From Tabrizicola sp. (GTDB lineage Bacteria > Pseudomonadota > Alphaproteobacteria > Rhodobacterales > Rhodobacteraceae), in the NCBI GenBank assembly GCA_025458105.1, contig JALOTD010000021.1:1-64000 (forward strand): DNA of 64,000 nt. The letters are read 5' to 3'. The notes beneath the pieces were generated by a model, which was not told the DNA's origin, did no database searches, and saw only the letters and a list, made by a program, of their open reading frames with translations. This document shows, one piece after another, positions 41,346 through 48,464 of the stretch. Position numbers and translations under genes: made by a program. The first letter of the stretch is position 1. The number at the start of each line of letters is the position of its first letter.

Positions 41346-43393
41346 ACGCCGAGATGACTGACGACGCACTCGTGATCTTCACCCCCTCGGGCAAGCGGGG
41401 GCGCTTTGCGCTTGGCACGCCCGTCCTGACCGCCGCGCGGCAGCTTGGGGTGGACCTCGACAGCGTCTGCGGCGGGCGCGGCATCTGTTCCAAGTGCCAG
41501 ATCACCCCGGGCTATGGCGAGTTCCCGAAGCACGGCGTCACGGTGGCCGAGGATGCGCTGTCCGAATGGAACGCGGTCGAGGATCGCTACAAACGCATCC
41601 GCGGGCTGATCGACGGGCGGCGTCTGGGCTGCCAGGCCAAGGTGATGGGCGATGTCGTGATCGACGTGCCACCCGAATCCCAGGTCCACAAGCAAGTGAT
41701 CCGCAAGTCCGCGACCGAGCGGGTGATGGTGATGGACCCCGCCACCCGCGCCGTCTATGTCGAGGTCGAAGAGCCCGACATGCACGAGCCGACCGGCGAC
41801 TTCGAACGCCTCGCCCGGGCGCTGAAGGACCAGTGGCAGGTCGACGCGATCGAGGCCGACCTTTCCGTCCTGCGCCGCTTGCAGCCCGTCCTGCGCAAGG
41901 GGGAGTGGAAGGTCACCGTGGTCCTGCACAAGGGCAACCACGACGCCGCGACCCGCGTGCTGGACATCTTCCCCGGCTTCCACGAGGGGCCTCTGCTAGG
42001 CCTCGCCGTCGATCTTGGCTCGACCACCATCGCCGCGCATCTTTGCGACCTGTCCGACGGCAAGGTGCTGGCGTCTTCCGGCCTGATGAACCCTCAGATC
42101 CGGTTCGGCGAAGACCTGATGTCCCGCGTGAGCTATGCGATGATGAACCCGGGCGGCGATGTCGAGATGACCCGCGTCGTGCGCGAGGCGATCAACACGC
42201 TGGCCCGCGCGATTGCTGAGGAGGCCAAGGTCGATCCGGCGGCGATCTACGAGATGGTCATCGTCTTCAACCCGGTCATGCACCACCTGTTCCTGGGCGT
42301 CGATCCGGTGGAACTGGGCCAGGCCCCCTTTGCGCTGGCAACCTCCGGCAGCCTCAGCCTTGATGCCCGCGACGTGGACCTGACGAGCCTCAACCGCAAC
42401 GCCCGCGTCTATGTCCTGCCCTGCATCGCGGGCCATGTTGGCGCGGACTGCGCGGCGGTGGCATTGTCCGAACAGCCGAACCAATCCAAGGACATGGTCC
42501 TGATTGTTGACGTGGGCACTAATGCCGAGATCCTGCTCGGCAACGAAACCCGCGTTCTCGCCTGCTCCTCGCCCACCGGCCCGGCTTTTGAGGGCGCGCA
42601 AATCTCCAGCGGGCAGCGTGCGGCCCCCGGTGCCATCGAGCGGGTGGAGATCGACCCCGCCACCAAGGAACCGCGCTTCCGCGTCATCGGCTCTGACCTC
42701 TGGTCCGACGATCCGGGCTTTGCGGCGGCAACCGCCACCACCGGCGTTACCGGCATCTGCGGCTCGGGCATCATCGAGGCGGTGGCCGAGATGCGCCTTG
42801 CGGGACTTGTGGACGCGGGCGGGTTGATCGGCGGGCCGGACCAGACCGGCACGCCGCGTTGCGAACCCACGGGGCGGACCCACAGCTATCTGATCCATGA
42901 CGGCAGCGCCGAGGGCGGGCCACGGATCAGCGTGACGCAAGGCGACATCCGGGCGATCCAGCTGGCGAAGTCCGCGCTGTATGCGGGCGCGCGGCTTCTG
43001 ATGGACGAGATAGGCGTCGACACCGTCGACCGCGTCACCTTGGCCGGGGCCTTCGGCGCGCATATCAGCCCGAAACACGCGATGGTGCTGGGCATGATCC
43101 CCGACGTGCCACTCGACCGCGTGACCAGTGCCGGCAACGCCGCGGGGACCGGCGCCCGGATCGCCTTGTGCAGCGTCGCCGCGCGGGATCAGATCGAGGC
43201 GACGGTTCACCAGATCCACAAGGTCGAAACCGCCATCGAACCCCGTTTCCAGGAGCATTTCGTCAACGCGAACGCCATCCCGCACGCGGTGGACCCGTTC
43301 CCGAACCTGAACGGAATCGTCCATCTGCCTGACGTGAGCTTCAACACGGCGGGCCAGAGTGGCGATGGTGGGCGGCGGCGGCGGCGCAGCTAG
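41342..43393 (+). CDS. RamA-like corrinoid-activation protein: 2Fe-2S ferredoxin domain plus ASKHA ATPase domain
   Basis: A 683-residue protein of the reductive-activator (RACE/DUF4445) family that uses ATP to reduce inactive Co(II) corrinoid cofactors of methyltransferases. The N-terminal [2Fe-2S] domain has VCGGRGICSKCQ and a later RLGCQAK cysteine. The middle has a linker domain, and the ASKHA part has LAVDLGSTTIAAHLCDL (phosphate 1), VLIVDVGTNAEILLGN (phosphate 2), and SGIIEAVAEM with VTLAGAFGAHIS. The gene implies that a corrinoid-dependent methyltransferase exists elsewhere in the genome; none is in the window. Followed by a 54-base gap and the ECF sigma gene. Confidence 0.88.
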   Translation: MNAEMTDDALVIFTPSGKRGRFALGTPVLTAARQLGVDLDSVCGGRGICSKCQITPGYGEFPKHGVTVAEDALSEWNAVEDRYKRIRGLIDGRRLGCQAKVMGDVVIDVPPESQVHKQVIRKSATERVMVMDPATRAVYVEVEEPDMHEPTGDFERLARALKDQWQVDAIEADLSVLRRLQPVLRKGEWKVTVVLHKGNHDAATRVLDIFPGFHEGPLLGLAVDLGSTTIAAHLCDLSDGKVLASSGLMNPQIRFGEDLMSRVSYAMMNPGGDVEMTRVVREAINTLARAIAEEAKVDPAAIYEMVIVFNPVMHHLFLGVDPVELGQAPFALATSGSLSLDARDVDLTSLNRNARVYVLPCIAGHVGADCAAVALSEQPNQSKDMVLIVDVGTNAEILLGNETRVLACSSPTGPAFEGAQISSGQRAAPGAIERVEIDPATKEPRFRVIGSDLWSDDPGFAAATATTGVTGICGSGIIEAVAEMRLAGLVDAGGLIGGPDQTGTPRCEPTGRTHSYLIHDGSAEGGPRISVTQGDIRAIQLAKSALYAGARLLMDEIGVDTVDRVTLAGAFGAHISPKHAMVLGMIPDVPLDRVTSAGNAAGTGARIALCSVAARDQIEATVHQIHKVETAIEPRFQEHFVNANAIPHAVDPFPNLNGIVHLPDVSFNTAGQSGDGGRRRRRS

Positions 43394-43447
43394 CATCACT
43401 TTTAGCATCAGCTTGCGCTGGCGTTGAAATTGCTTAACGTCTGCGAC

Positions 43448-43984
43448 ATGTCCGACGACCCGATTGCCGCGTTGATCCTGCGTTGTGCCGCCCAAGACCG
43501 CGTGGCGTTCCGAACGCTTTATCGTGACAGTTCTGCGAAACTCATGGGCGTGCTCCTCCGTATCCTAAAGGAACGCGCGGCGGCGGAGGATGTTTTGCAG
43601 GAGGTCTATACCAGAGTCTGGCTGAGGGCGGGCCGCTATGATCCAACCAAGGGGCGGGGCATGACATGGCTGATCGCCATCGCCCGGAATTTGGCCATCG
43701 ACCGTCTCCGCAGCCGGATGGAGACCCTCGACGACGACGGGCTGGATGCAGTGCCCGATCACGCCCCGCGCGCCGAGACGCGTCTGGTGGCAATGGGCGA
43801 GGCGCGGCGGATTGTCGATTGTTTCGCCACGCTGGAGCCTGACCGGGCCGAGGCGGTGCGCGGTGCCTATCTTGAGGGCCTTTCCTACCTGGATCTGGCC
43901 GCGCGCCATGCAGTGCCGCTGAACACCATGCGTACCTGGTTGCGTCGCAGCCTTCTGAAACTGAAGGAGTGTCTGGACCCATGA
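43448..43984 (+). CDS. ECF sigma factor (SigK/RpoE-like)
   Basis: A 178-residue ECF sigma-70. Region 2 reads AEDVLQEVYTRVWLRAG...MTWLIAIARNLAIDRLRSR, and region 4 GLSYLDLAARHAVPLNTMRTWLRRSLLKLKECL. The start is taken at the ATG at 43448; a TTG eight codons upstream is unlikely. Its stop overlaps the anti-sigma ATG (ATGA). The sigma/anti-sigma/fasciclin order is a known arrangement in alphaproteobacteria; the trigger is thought to be oxidative or envelope stress, which is not shown here. Confidence 0.92.
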   Translation: MSDDPIAALILRCAAQDRVAFRTLYRDSSAKLMGVLLRILKERAAAEDVLQEVYTRVWLRAGRYDPTKGRGMTWLIAIARNLAIDRLRSRMETLDDDGLDAVPDHAPRAETRLVAMGEARRIVDCFATLEPDRAEAVRGAYLEGLSYLDLAARHAVPLNTMRTWLRRSLLKLKECLDP

Positions 43985-44649
43985 CCGACACCCCGCTGAC
44001 CCCGAAAGACGCCGATGACGCGTTGGCCGCCGAATATGTTCTGGGCGTGCAGGACCTGACCGAACGCAGCGCGACCGAGGCGCGGATCAAGTCCGACCCC
44101 GGATTTTCGGCACTGGTCGTGGCGTGGGAGCACCGGCTTGCAGGGTTGAACGACGACTTTGCCGAGGTCCCTGCCCCGGACCTGTTGCCCAGGATCGAGG
44201 CCCGCCTGTTCCCGGAGGCCCCGAGGCCCCCTCGAACCGGCGCGGGCTTTGGACTGGTGCGCTGGCTTTCAGGCGCAGCCGCAGGGGTTCTGGTGCTGAT
44301 CGTCGCAGTAGCAACGGTACTGCCGCCGCAGCAGGCATTGGTTGCGGTACTGGCCACGGCGGACAACCGCCTGGCCTATGAAGTGCGCAGTCAGGGCGAT
44401 ACCTTGCGCGTGACCAGAGTGTCCGGCCTTCCCGCGGGTGAGGGTCGGGTCCACGAATTGTGGGTCATTGCTCCAGGCGCCGCCCCGGTCTCGCTGGGCC
44501 TTCTGGAGGGCGAAACCCTGGTGGTCAACTATCCGACACCGTTGCCGGGCTGGTCCATGGCGGTTTCGATCGAGCCGGAAGGGGGGTCGCCCACTGGCGC
44601 GCCGACCGGCCCGGTGATCCTGGTGGCGCAGGTTCTGGGACAGGCCTGA
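43981..44649 (+). CDS. Membrane-bound anti-sigma factor, RskA-like
   Basis: A 222-residue protein with a cytoplasmic N-terminus (DDALAAEYVLGVQDLTERSATEARIKSD) that would hold the sigma factor. One membrane helix is at about residues 95-117 (SGAAAGVLVLIVAVATVLP), and the periplasmic RskA domain includes GEGRVHELWVIAPGAAPVSLGLLEG and the final PTGPVILVAQVLG. No zinc-binding HxxxCxxC motif, as in anti-sigma-K proteins. Four-base overlap with the sigma gene ensures balanced synthesis. Confidence 0.88.
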   Translation: MTDTPLTPKDADDALAAEYVLGVQDLTERSATEARIKSDPGFSALVVAWEHRLAGLNDDFAEVPAPDLLPRIEARLFPEAPRPPRTGAGFGLVRWLSGAAAGVLVLIVAVATVLPPQQALVAVLATADNRLAYEVRSQGDTLRVTRVSGLPAGEGRVHELWVIAPGAAPVSLGLLEGETLVVNYPTPLPGWSMAVSIEPEGGSPTGAPTGPVILVAQVLGQA

Positions 44650-44754
44650 TCACGAAACGGTGAGTAGGCACGCTCTCTGAAACTTCCTTCGGAACGGACC
44701 CGTTCCTTCGGGTGTGAGGCGGGAATGGCCCCGCCCGAAACCGGAGGAAGACCG

Positions 44755-45300
44755 ATGAAAATCCTGAAGATCGCGACCGCTGTCCTTGCCCTGTCGACTG
44801 GCATGGCACTGGCTGAGAATCCGATGGTCGGCGGCGCGCCGATGTATGAGGACAAGAACATCGTGGAGAACGCGGTCAATTCGGCCGATCACACCACGCT
44901 GGTTGCGGCTGTGCAGGCTGCTGGCCTGGTCGAGACCCTGCAGGGCGAAGGTCCGTTCACAGTCTTCGCGCCGACGAACGACGCCTTCGCGAAGCTGCCC
45001 GCCGGAACCGTGGAAACCCTGCTGAAGCCGGAAAACAAGGATCAGCTGGTCAAGATCCTGACCTGCCATGTGGTCGCGGCGAATGCGATGGCGGCCGACA
45101 TCCAGAAGATGATCGCCGACGACGGCGGCATGCACACCGTCTCGACCGTGGGCGGCTGCGATTTCACCACGATGGTGGAAGACGGCATGGTCAAGATCAA
45201 GGATGGCATGGGCAATGTGGCGACCGTCACCATTGCCGACGTCAAGCAGTCGAACGGCGTGATCCACGTCATCGACACTGTGCTTTTGCCCGCGATGTAA
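44755..45300 (+). CDS. Secreted fasciclin (FAS1) domain protein
   Basis: A 181-residue periplasmic or surface protein. The signal peptide is [20 protein letters not shown]; one FAS1 domain follows, with the H1 block [23 protein letters not shown] and the H2 block [15 protein letters not shown]. Two cysteines (CHV, GGCDF) could form a disulfide. FAS1 domains mediate adhesion. GGAGG is seven bases before the ATG at 44755. It is the expected target or partner of the preceding ECF sigma/anti-sigma pair and ends at a strong terminator. Confidence 0.92.
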   Translation: MKILKIATAVLALSTGMALAENPMVGGAPMYEDKNIVENAVNSADHTTLVAAVQAAGLVETLQGEGPFTVFAPTNDAFAKLPAGTVETLLKPENKDQLVKILTCHVVAANAMAADIQKMIADDGGMHTVSTVGGCDFTTMVEDGMVKIKDGMGNVATVTIADVKQSNGVIHVIDTVLLPAM

Positions 45301-45329
45301 CGTCCCCACGTCCATCGGGCAAGGCAGGG

Positions 45330-45363
45330 AACCGCCGGGTGCGTCACTCACCCGGCGGTTTTT
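45330..45363 (+). terminator. Rho-independent terminator after the fasciclin gene
   Basis: 12-bp perfect stem (AACCGCCGGGTG at 45330-45341, CACCCGGCGGTT at 45349-45360), 7-nt loop, followed by TTT. Confidence 0.85.
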
Positions 45364-45430
45364 GCTGCCTTGATCGGTGCCTGACCTTGGGTCAGACTGC
45401 CAGCAGAACTTTCATGTTTCGGAGATTCCC

Positions 45431-47086
45431 ATGCGCCTATTGCCTGTGCTTTGCCTGGTCACGGCATTTGTTACCCCTATTGCCGCCTTTGCCGAGGGCA
45501 AGTCGATCATCGTTCTGGATGCCTCGGGTTCGATGTGGGGCCAGATCGACGGTCGTGCAAAGCTGGAAATCGCGCGCGAGGCGCTGGGGTCCGTCCTGTC
45601 TGGGATCGATCCGGCAACGGAAATCGGGCTGATGGCCTATGGCCACCGCGAAAAGGGCAGCTGCGAGGACATTGAGCTTGTGGTGCCGCCCGGCGCAGGC
45701 ACGGCCCAGGCGATCACGGATGCCGCAAATGCGATGAAGTTCCTGGGCAAGACGCCGCTTTCGGAAGCGGTAAAGCGGGCGGCGGCGGAACTGAAATCGA
45801 CCGAAGAGGCCGCAACTGTAATCCTTATCACCGACGGGATCGAAACTTGCGAGGCCGACCCTTGCGCCCTTGGGGCGGAACTTGAAGCTTCTGGCGTCAA
45901 CTTCACCGCCCATGTCGTGGGCTTTGGCCTGACCGAGGAAGAGGGCCAAGCCGTGGCCTGTCTGGCCGAGAATACGGGGGGCAAGTACATTCAGGCCTCG
46001 GACGCAGGGTCGCTGGTCGAGGCGCTGAAGACCACGGTCGTCGTGGCAACGCCCGAGCCTGAACCTGCCCCTCCGCCAGAGCCGGAGGCGCTGGCCGAAA
46101 ATGTCGATCCTCAGGCTCTCCTGGTCGCGGGGGGGCCCGATCTGGACGAACGGGTCATCCAGGATGTGGTCTTCACCTTCACGCCGATCGGCGCGGATGG
46201 TAGCCCCGCTGGCGACGATGTGACGATCTATGGGCGCTCGCTTGGCGCGCTGCCGGAAGGCAAGTACCGGATGGTCACAGAACTGCATGAGGCCATGGTC
46301 GAACAGCTGGTCGACATCGGCCCTGCAAGCGCTTTGTCCAGTCCGGTCGCAGTTTTGGATGCGGGCATCCTGAACCTCACCTTGCGCCCTGCGCCCGGTG
46401 CCGATCCTGACCCGGACGCATCGTGGGAAGTGCGAGGCCCGGACGATGTCAGCGATTATGGCTACGGCACGGCCTTCCGGGTGTTCCCGGCTGCCGAATA
46501 TGCGCTGAAGGCCAAGCTTGGTGCCGCGGAAGTCAACCAATCCGTCGTGATCGAGGCCGGAAAGACCCTGGACCTTGACCTCATTGTCGGCGTTGGCCTG
46601 GCAGTGGTCGAGGCAAGCTATGCTGACGGCGTGAAGGTCGAAGGCGGCGACCATTTCGTGGAAATCTTCGGTGCGGCCAAGGACATCGATGGCAACCGCA
46701 AGTCGGTCACCTATACCTACGGTGCGGGCGCAAGCTTTGATCTGCCAGCGGGCGATTACGTTGCCGTTGTCACGCTGGGCGCCGCGTCGACCGAAGTGCC
46801 CTTCACGGTGAAGGTTGGCGAGCGGGTGGACATCCTCGCGCCCCTGAATGCCGGGGTTGCCGCCTTCACCTTCGGCGATAGCAATACCTATCTGGAAGTG
46901 CTGAGCTCTACCAAGGACATCAACGGCAACCGCAAGAGCTTTGGCTACGGTTATGGGCCGAACTGGCAGTCGACCTTCCCGGCGGGGGACTACATCGCCA
47001 TGGTCGACTTTGCTGGCGCAAAGACGGAAACACCCTTTACCGTCAAGGCGGGAGAACGGCTGGAGCTGACGATCACCAAGCCCTGA
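45431..47086 (+). CDS. Secreted von Willebrand factor A protein with tandem C-terminal repeats
   Basis: A 551-residue exported protein. A signal peptide (MRLLPVLCLVTAFVTPIAAFA) precedes a VWA domain whose MIDAS motif IIVLDASGSMWG and later TDGIETCEADPC are intact. A Pro/Glu linker (EPEPAPPPEPEA) follows, then several beta domains. The last two are repeats of about 85 residues sharing AKDI(D/N)GNRKS...YGYG...PAGDY.A.V and PFTVK.GER. It likely binds metal and a protein ligand at the cell envelope. GGAG precedes the ATG at 45431. AT-neutral, core-like codon use; last core gene before the integrated element. Confidence 0.85.
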   Translation: MRLLPVLCLVTAFVTPIAAFAEGKSIIVLDASGSMWGQIDGRAKLEIAREALGSVLSGIDPATEIGLMAYGHREKGSCEDIELVVPPGAGTAQAITDAANAMKFLGKTPLSEAVKRAAAELKSTEEAATVILITDGIETCEADPCALGAELEASGVNFTAHVVGFGLTEEEGQAVACLAENTGGKYIQASDAGSLVEALKTTVVVATPEPEPAPPPEPEALAENVDPQALLVAGGPDLDERVIQDVVFTFTPIGADGSPAGDDVTIYGRSLGALPEGKYRMVTELHEAMVEQLVDIGPASALSSPVAVLDAGILNLTLRPAPGADPDPDASWEVRGPDDVSDYGYGTAFRVFPAAEYALKAKLGAAEVNQSVVIEAGKTLDLDLIVGVGLAVVEASYADGVKVEGGDHFVEIFGAAKDIDGNRKSVTYTYGAGASFDLPAGDYVAVVTLGAASTEVPFTVKVGERVDILAPLNAGVAAFTFGDSNTYLEVLSSTKDINGNRKSFGYGYGPNWQSTFPAGDYIAMVDFAGAKTETPFTVKAGERLELTITKP

Positions 47087-47093
47087 TGCCCGT

Positions 47094-47121
47094 GCCGGGG
47101 CCGCTTGACCTTGGCCCCGGC
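47094..47121 (+). terminator. GC-rich hairpin after the VWA gene
   Basis: 9-bp stem GCCGGGGCC (47094-47102) with GGCCCCGGC (47113-47121), 10-nt loop, 8 bases after the stop codon. No U-tract, so it may be a weak terminator or a 3'-end stabiliser. It lies 21 bases upstream of the tRNA 5' half. Confidence 0.55.
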
Positions 47122-47142
47122 TTGGCATACCTCAAAGGTGTT

Positions 47143-47179
47143 GCGGGTGTAGCTCAATGGTAGAGCAGAAGCTTCCCAA
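47143..47179 (+). pseudogene. tRNA-Gly(CCC), 5' half cut in the anticodon loop by the integrated element
   Basis: Bases 47143-47179 are the acceptor strand GCGGGTG, the D arm (GCTC-AATGGTA-GAGC), the anticodon 5' stem GAAGC and the loop TTCCCAA. The matching 3' half lies at 62460-62496. Joined at the shared TTCCCAA, they make a normal 74-nt tRNA-Gly with anticodon CCC and encoded CCA; the acceptor pairs GCGGGTG with CACCCGC. Nothing resembling the missing 3' half follows the left junction, so this host tRNA gene is inactive. Confidence 0.9.
47173..47179. other. attL core
   Basis: TTCCCAA, identical to the attR core. It equals the complete 7-nt anticodon loop. On the host side it is flanked by GAAGC; on the element side by ACATATGCG. 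Confidence 0.88.
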
Positions 47180-47242
47180 ACATATGCGCTCGCCGCGATT
47201 TTCCGCCTAACTTCAAGCACATGGGCAGACTAGAAACCGCCG

Positions 47243-47263
47243 GTTTGTAGGCGTTTTGCAGGC
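47243..47263. other. Candidate integrase arm sites, left end
   Basis: Two adjacent direct repeats, GTTTGTAGGC (47243-47252) and GTTTTGCAGGC (47253-47263), match the pair near attR (62322-62343). Arm-type sites near both ends are expected for lambda/P4-type integrases. Confidence 0.6.
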
Positions 47264-47274
47264 GTGCAATGGCA

Positions 47275-48297
47275 TCAAAAATCTTCGTGTGTCGGCTCAT
47301 TCCTGAAATCTACAGACAGCATCTGTGATGCCGTTGAAGCAAAACTTCTGTTCGCGCCGCGGATGGCTTGCGCAGCCTGACGACCTTCGCTGTGAAAACG
47401 CCCCAACTGGTCTCTTAAGTCTGGGAGACGTTCGGTGTTGATGAGAAGGCGAACTGCGGTTCCGGGCATGTTTCCAACCAGATCCACCTTGTCTGTCGCG
47501 GTGAGGTGCAATGCGGCGCTACCGCTGCAAAGCATAAATGAACCCCCGTTCCGACATATCCGATTGGTCATGTAAAGGCCGTATCCGGAGTTCTGCCATA
47601 CGTCAGTACCCTTGCCAGCAAGGGGATTGCCTGAGACACCGGGCATTAGAGCCATTTGGATTGCTTCACGGTCATCCAGTCCAGCAAAGCTGGTGTTGCG
47701 AGACAAACTCTGCCGAATGCCGAGACCTGCATCAGCTATGCCCACTTCGACCTGATTCCGAGATGGCCAATGCTGTGCACAAAGGAACAACTCTGCCGCT
47801 TCGCTGTGCTCTACCGCATTCCTGATGATTTCACGGATCGAGTACGCCAGCGTATCATACAGCGGCCCGCGATCTGCCCGGGTCAAGACAGCCGAGAGTT
47901 CCCGAGCTCTCGTTTCTACAACGTCGCCGACTTCTACCCAGCGTTCGAGTGCTTCGCGCCGAATATCTGCCACAGCGAGCTTTGTGATTGGGACGTAGTT
48001 GTCACTACCGGGGGCTTCTCCTGGCAAGTTGCCGTGCTGTAGTCCGAAGGAATAGAAGAAGCCAAGGTGGGCAGCATACGAGTGGTGTTCGTGGTTGCGC
48101 GCTCTGCACCGGCAATGAGAACGGCTGTCTCTAAAGCGCTTGAGGATTATGGACAGCAGCAACATTGAGAACGGCGGAAACCACCGAGCCCTCCCGAAGT
48201 CGAACTCGTACTCATCGGCCATCGGCAGTTCATCAAGATCAGAAGCAAACGCGAGAACCGAGGGAGGTGCAAGGCTGGTGGGGATGGTTACCAGCAA
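47275..48297 (-). CDS. GHKL ATPase with a possible N-terminal STAS-like domain
   Basis: A 340-residue protein starting at TTG 48297, which has GGAGG five bases upstream (no ATG gives a sensible N-terminus). The C-terminal GHKL ATP-binding fold shows N-box SIREIIRNAVEHSE (about 153-166), G1 box IADAGLGIRQ (187-196) and G2 box NSGYGLYMTNRI (236-247). The N-terminal YEFDFGRARWFPPFSMLLLS resembles the strand-helix of STAS-like proteins. There is no H-box or receiver, so this is not a classical two-component kinase; anti-sigma-like or defence-type GHKL ATPases are closer. It is the element's gene nearest attL, downstream of the element tRNA and on the same strand as the nuclease-methylase gene. 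Confidence 0.75.
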   Translation of the reverse strand: MLVTIPTSLAPPSVLAFASDLDELPMADEYEFDFGRARWFPPFSMLLLSIILKRFRDSRSHCRCRARNHEHHSYAAHLGFFYSFGLQHGNLPGEAPGSDNYVPITKLAVADIRREALERWVEVGDVVETRARELSAVLTRADRGPLYDTLAYSIREIIRNAVEHSEAAELFLCAQHWPSRNQVEVGIADAGLGIRQSLSRNTSFAGLDDREAIQMALMPGVSGNPLAGKGTDVWQNSGYGLYMTNRICRNGGSFMLCSGSAALHLTATDKVDLVGNMPGTAVRLLINTERLPDLRDQLGRFHSEGRQAAQAIRGANRSFASTASQMLSVDFRNEPTHEDF

Positions 48298-48338
48298 AGC
48301 CGCCTCCAGTTGCCTAGTTGGTCTTCTGCCATGGGAGC

Positions 48339-48412
48339 TGGAGCGGGCGAAGGGAATCGAACCCTCGTCTGGAGCTTGGGAAGCTCTCGCTCTACCATTG
48401 AGCTACGCCCGC
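48339..48412 (-). tRNA. Element-borne tRNA-Gly(CCC), complete, CCA encoded
   Basis: Reads leftward from 48412: acceptor GCGGGCG, D arm GCTC/GAGC, anticodon stem AGAGC with loop TTCCCAA (anticodon CCC), variable AGAC, T arm GAGGG-TTCGATT-CCCTT, acceptor CGCCCGC, discriminator T, CCA at 48341-48339. Total 74 nt. Compared with the interrupted host copy it has the compensated acceptor pair C6-G67 instead of T6-A67 and a changed anticodon stem, but the same loop. It should replace the host tRNA that integration destroys. The 27-43 pair is mismatched in both copies. Confidence 0.93.
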
Positions 48413-48464
48413 GACACTGCCTTGCCTACCGTTTCAGTGAGCCAGGTTCAAGGCGGAATCAGTG

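Noticed and set aside
41996-43495. 499-codon minus-strand frame over the RamA-like gene
   Set aside because: The plus-strand gene shows clear family motifs and this frame has only low-complexity basic sequence.
47180-47242. Possible reconstituted 3' tRNA half inside attL
   Set aside because: The sequence after TTCCCAA (ACATATGCGCTCG...) has no T arm and no acceptor complement, so the tRNA is not rebuilt there.
47275-48297. Classical two-component sensor kinase
   Set aside because: The GHKL domain is present but there is no H-box dimerisation helix, no membrane segment and no partner regulator.
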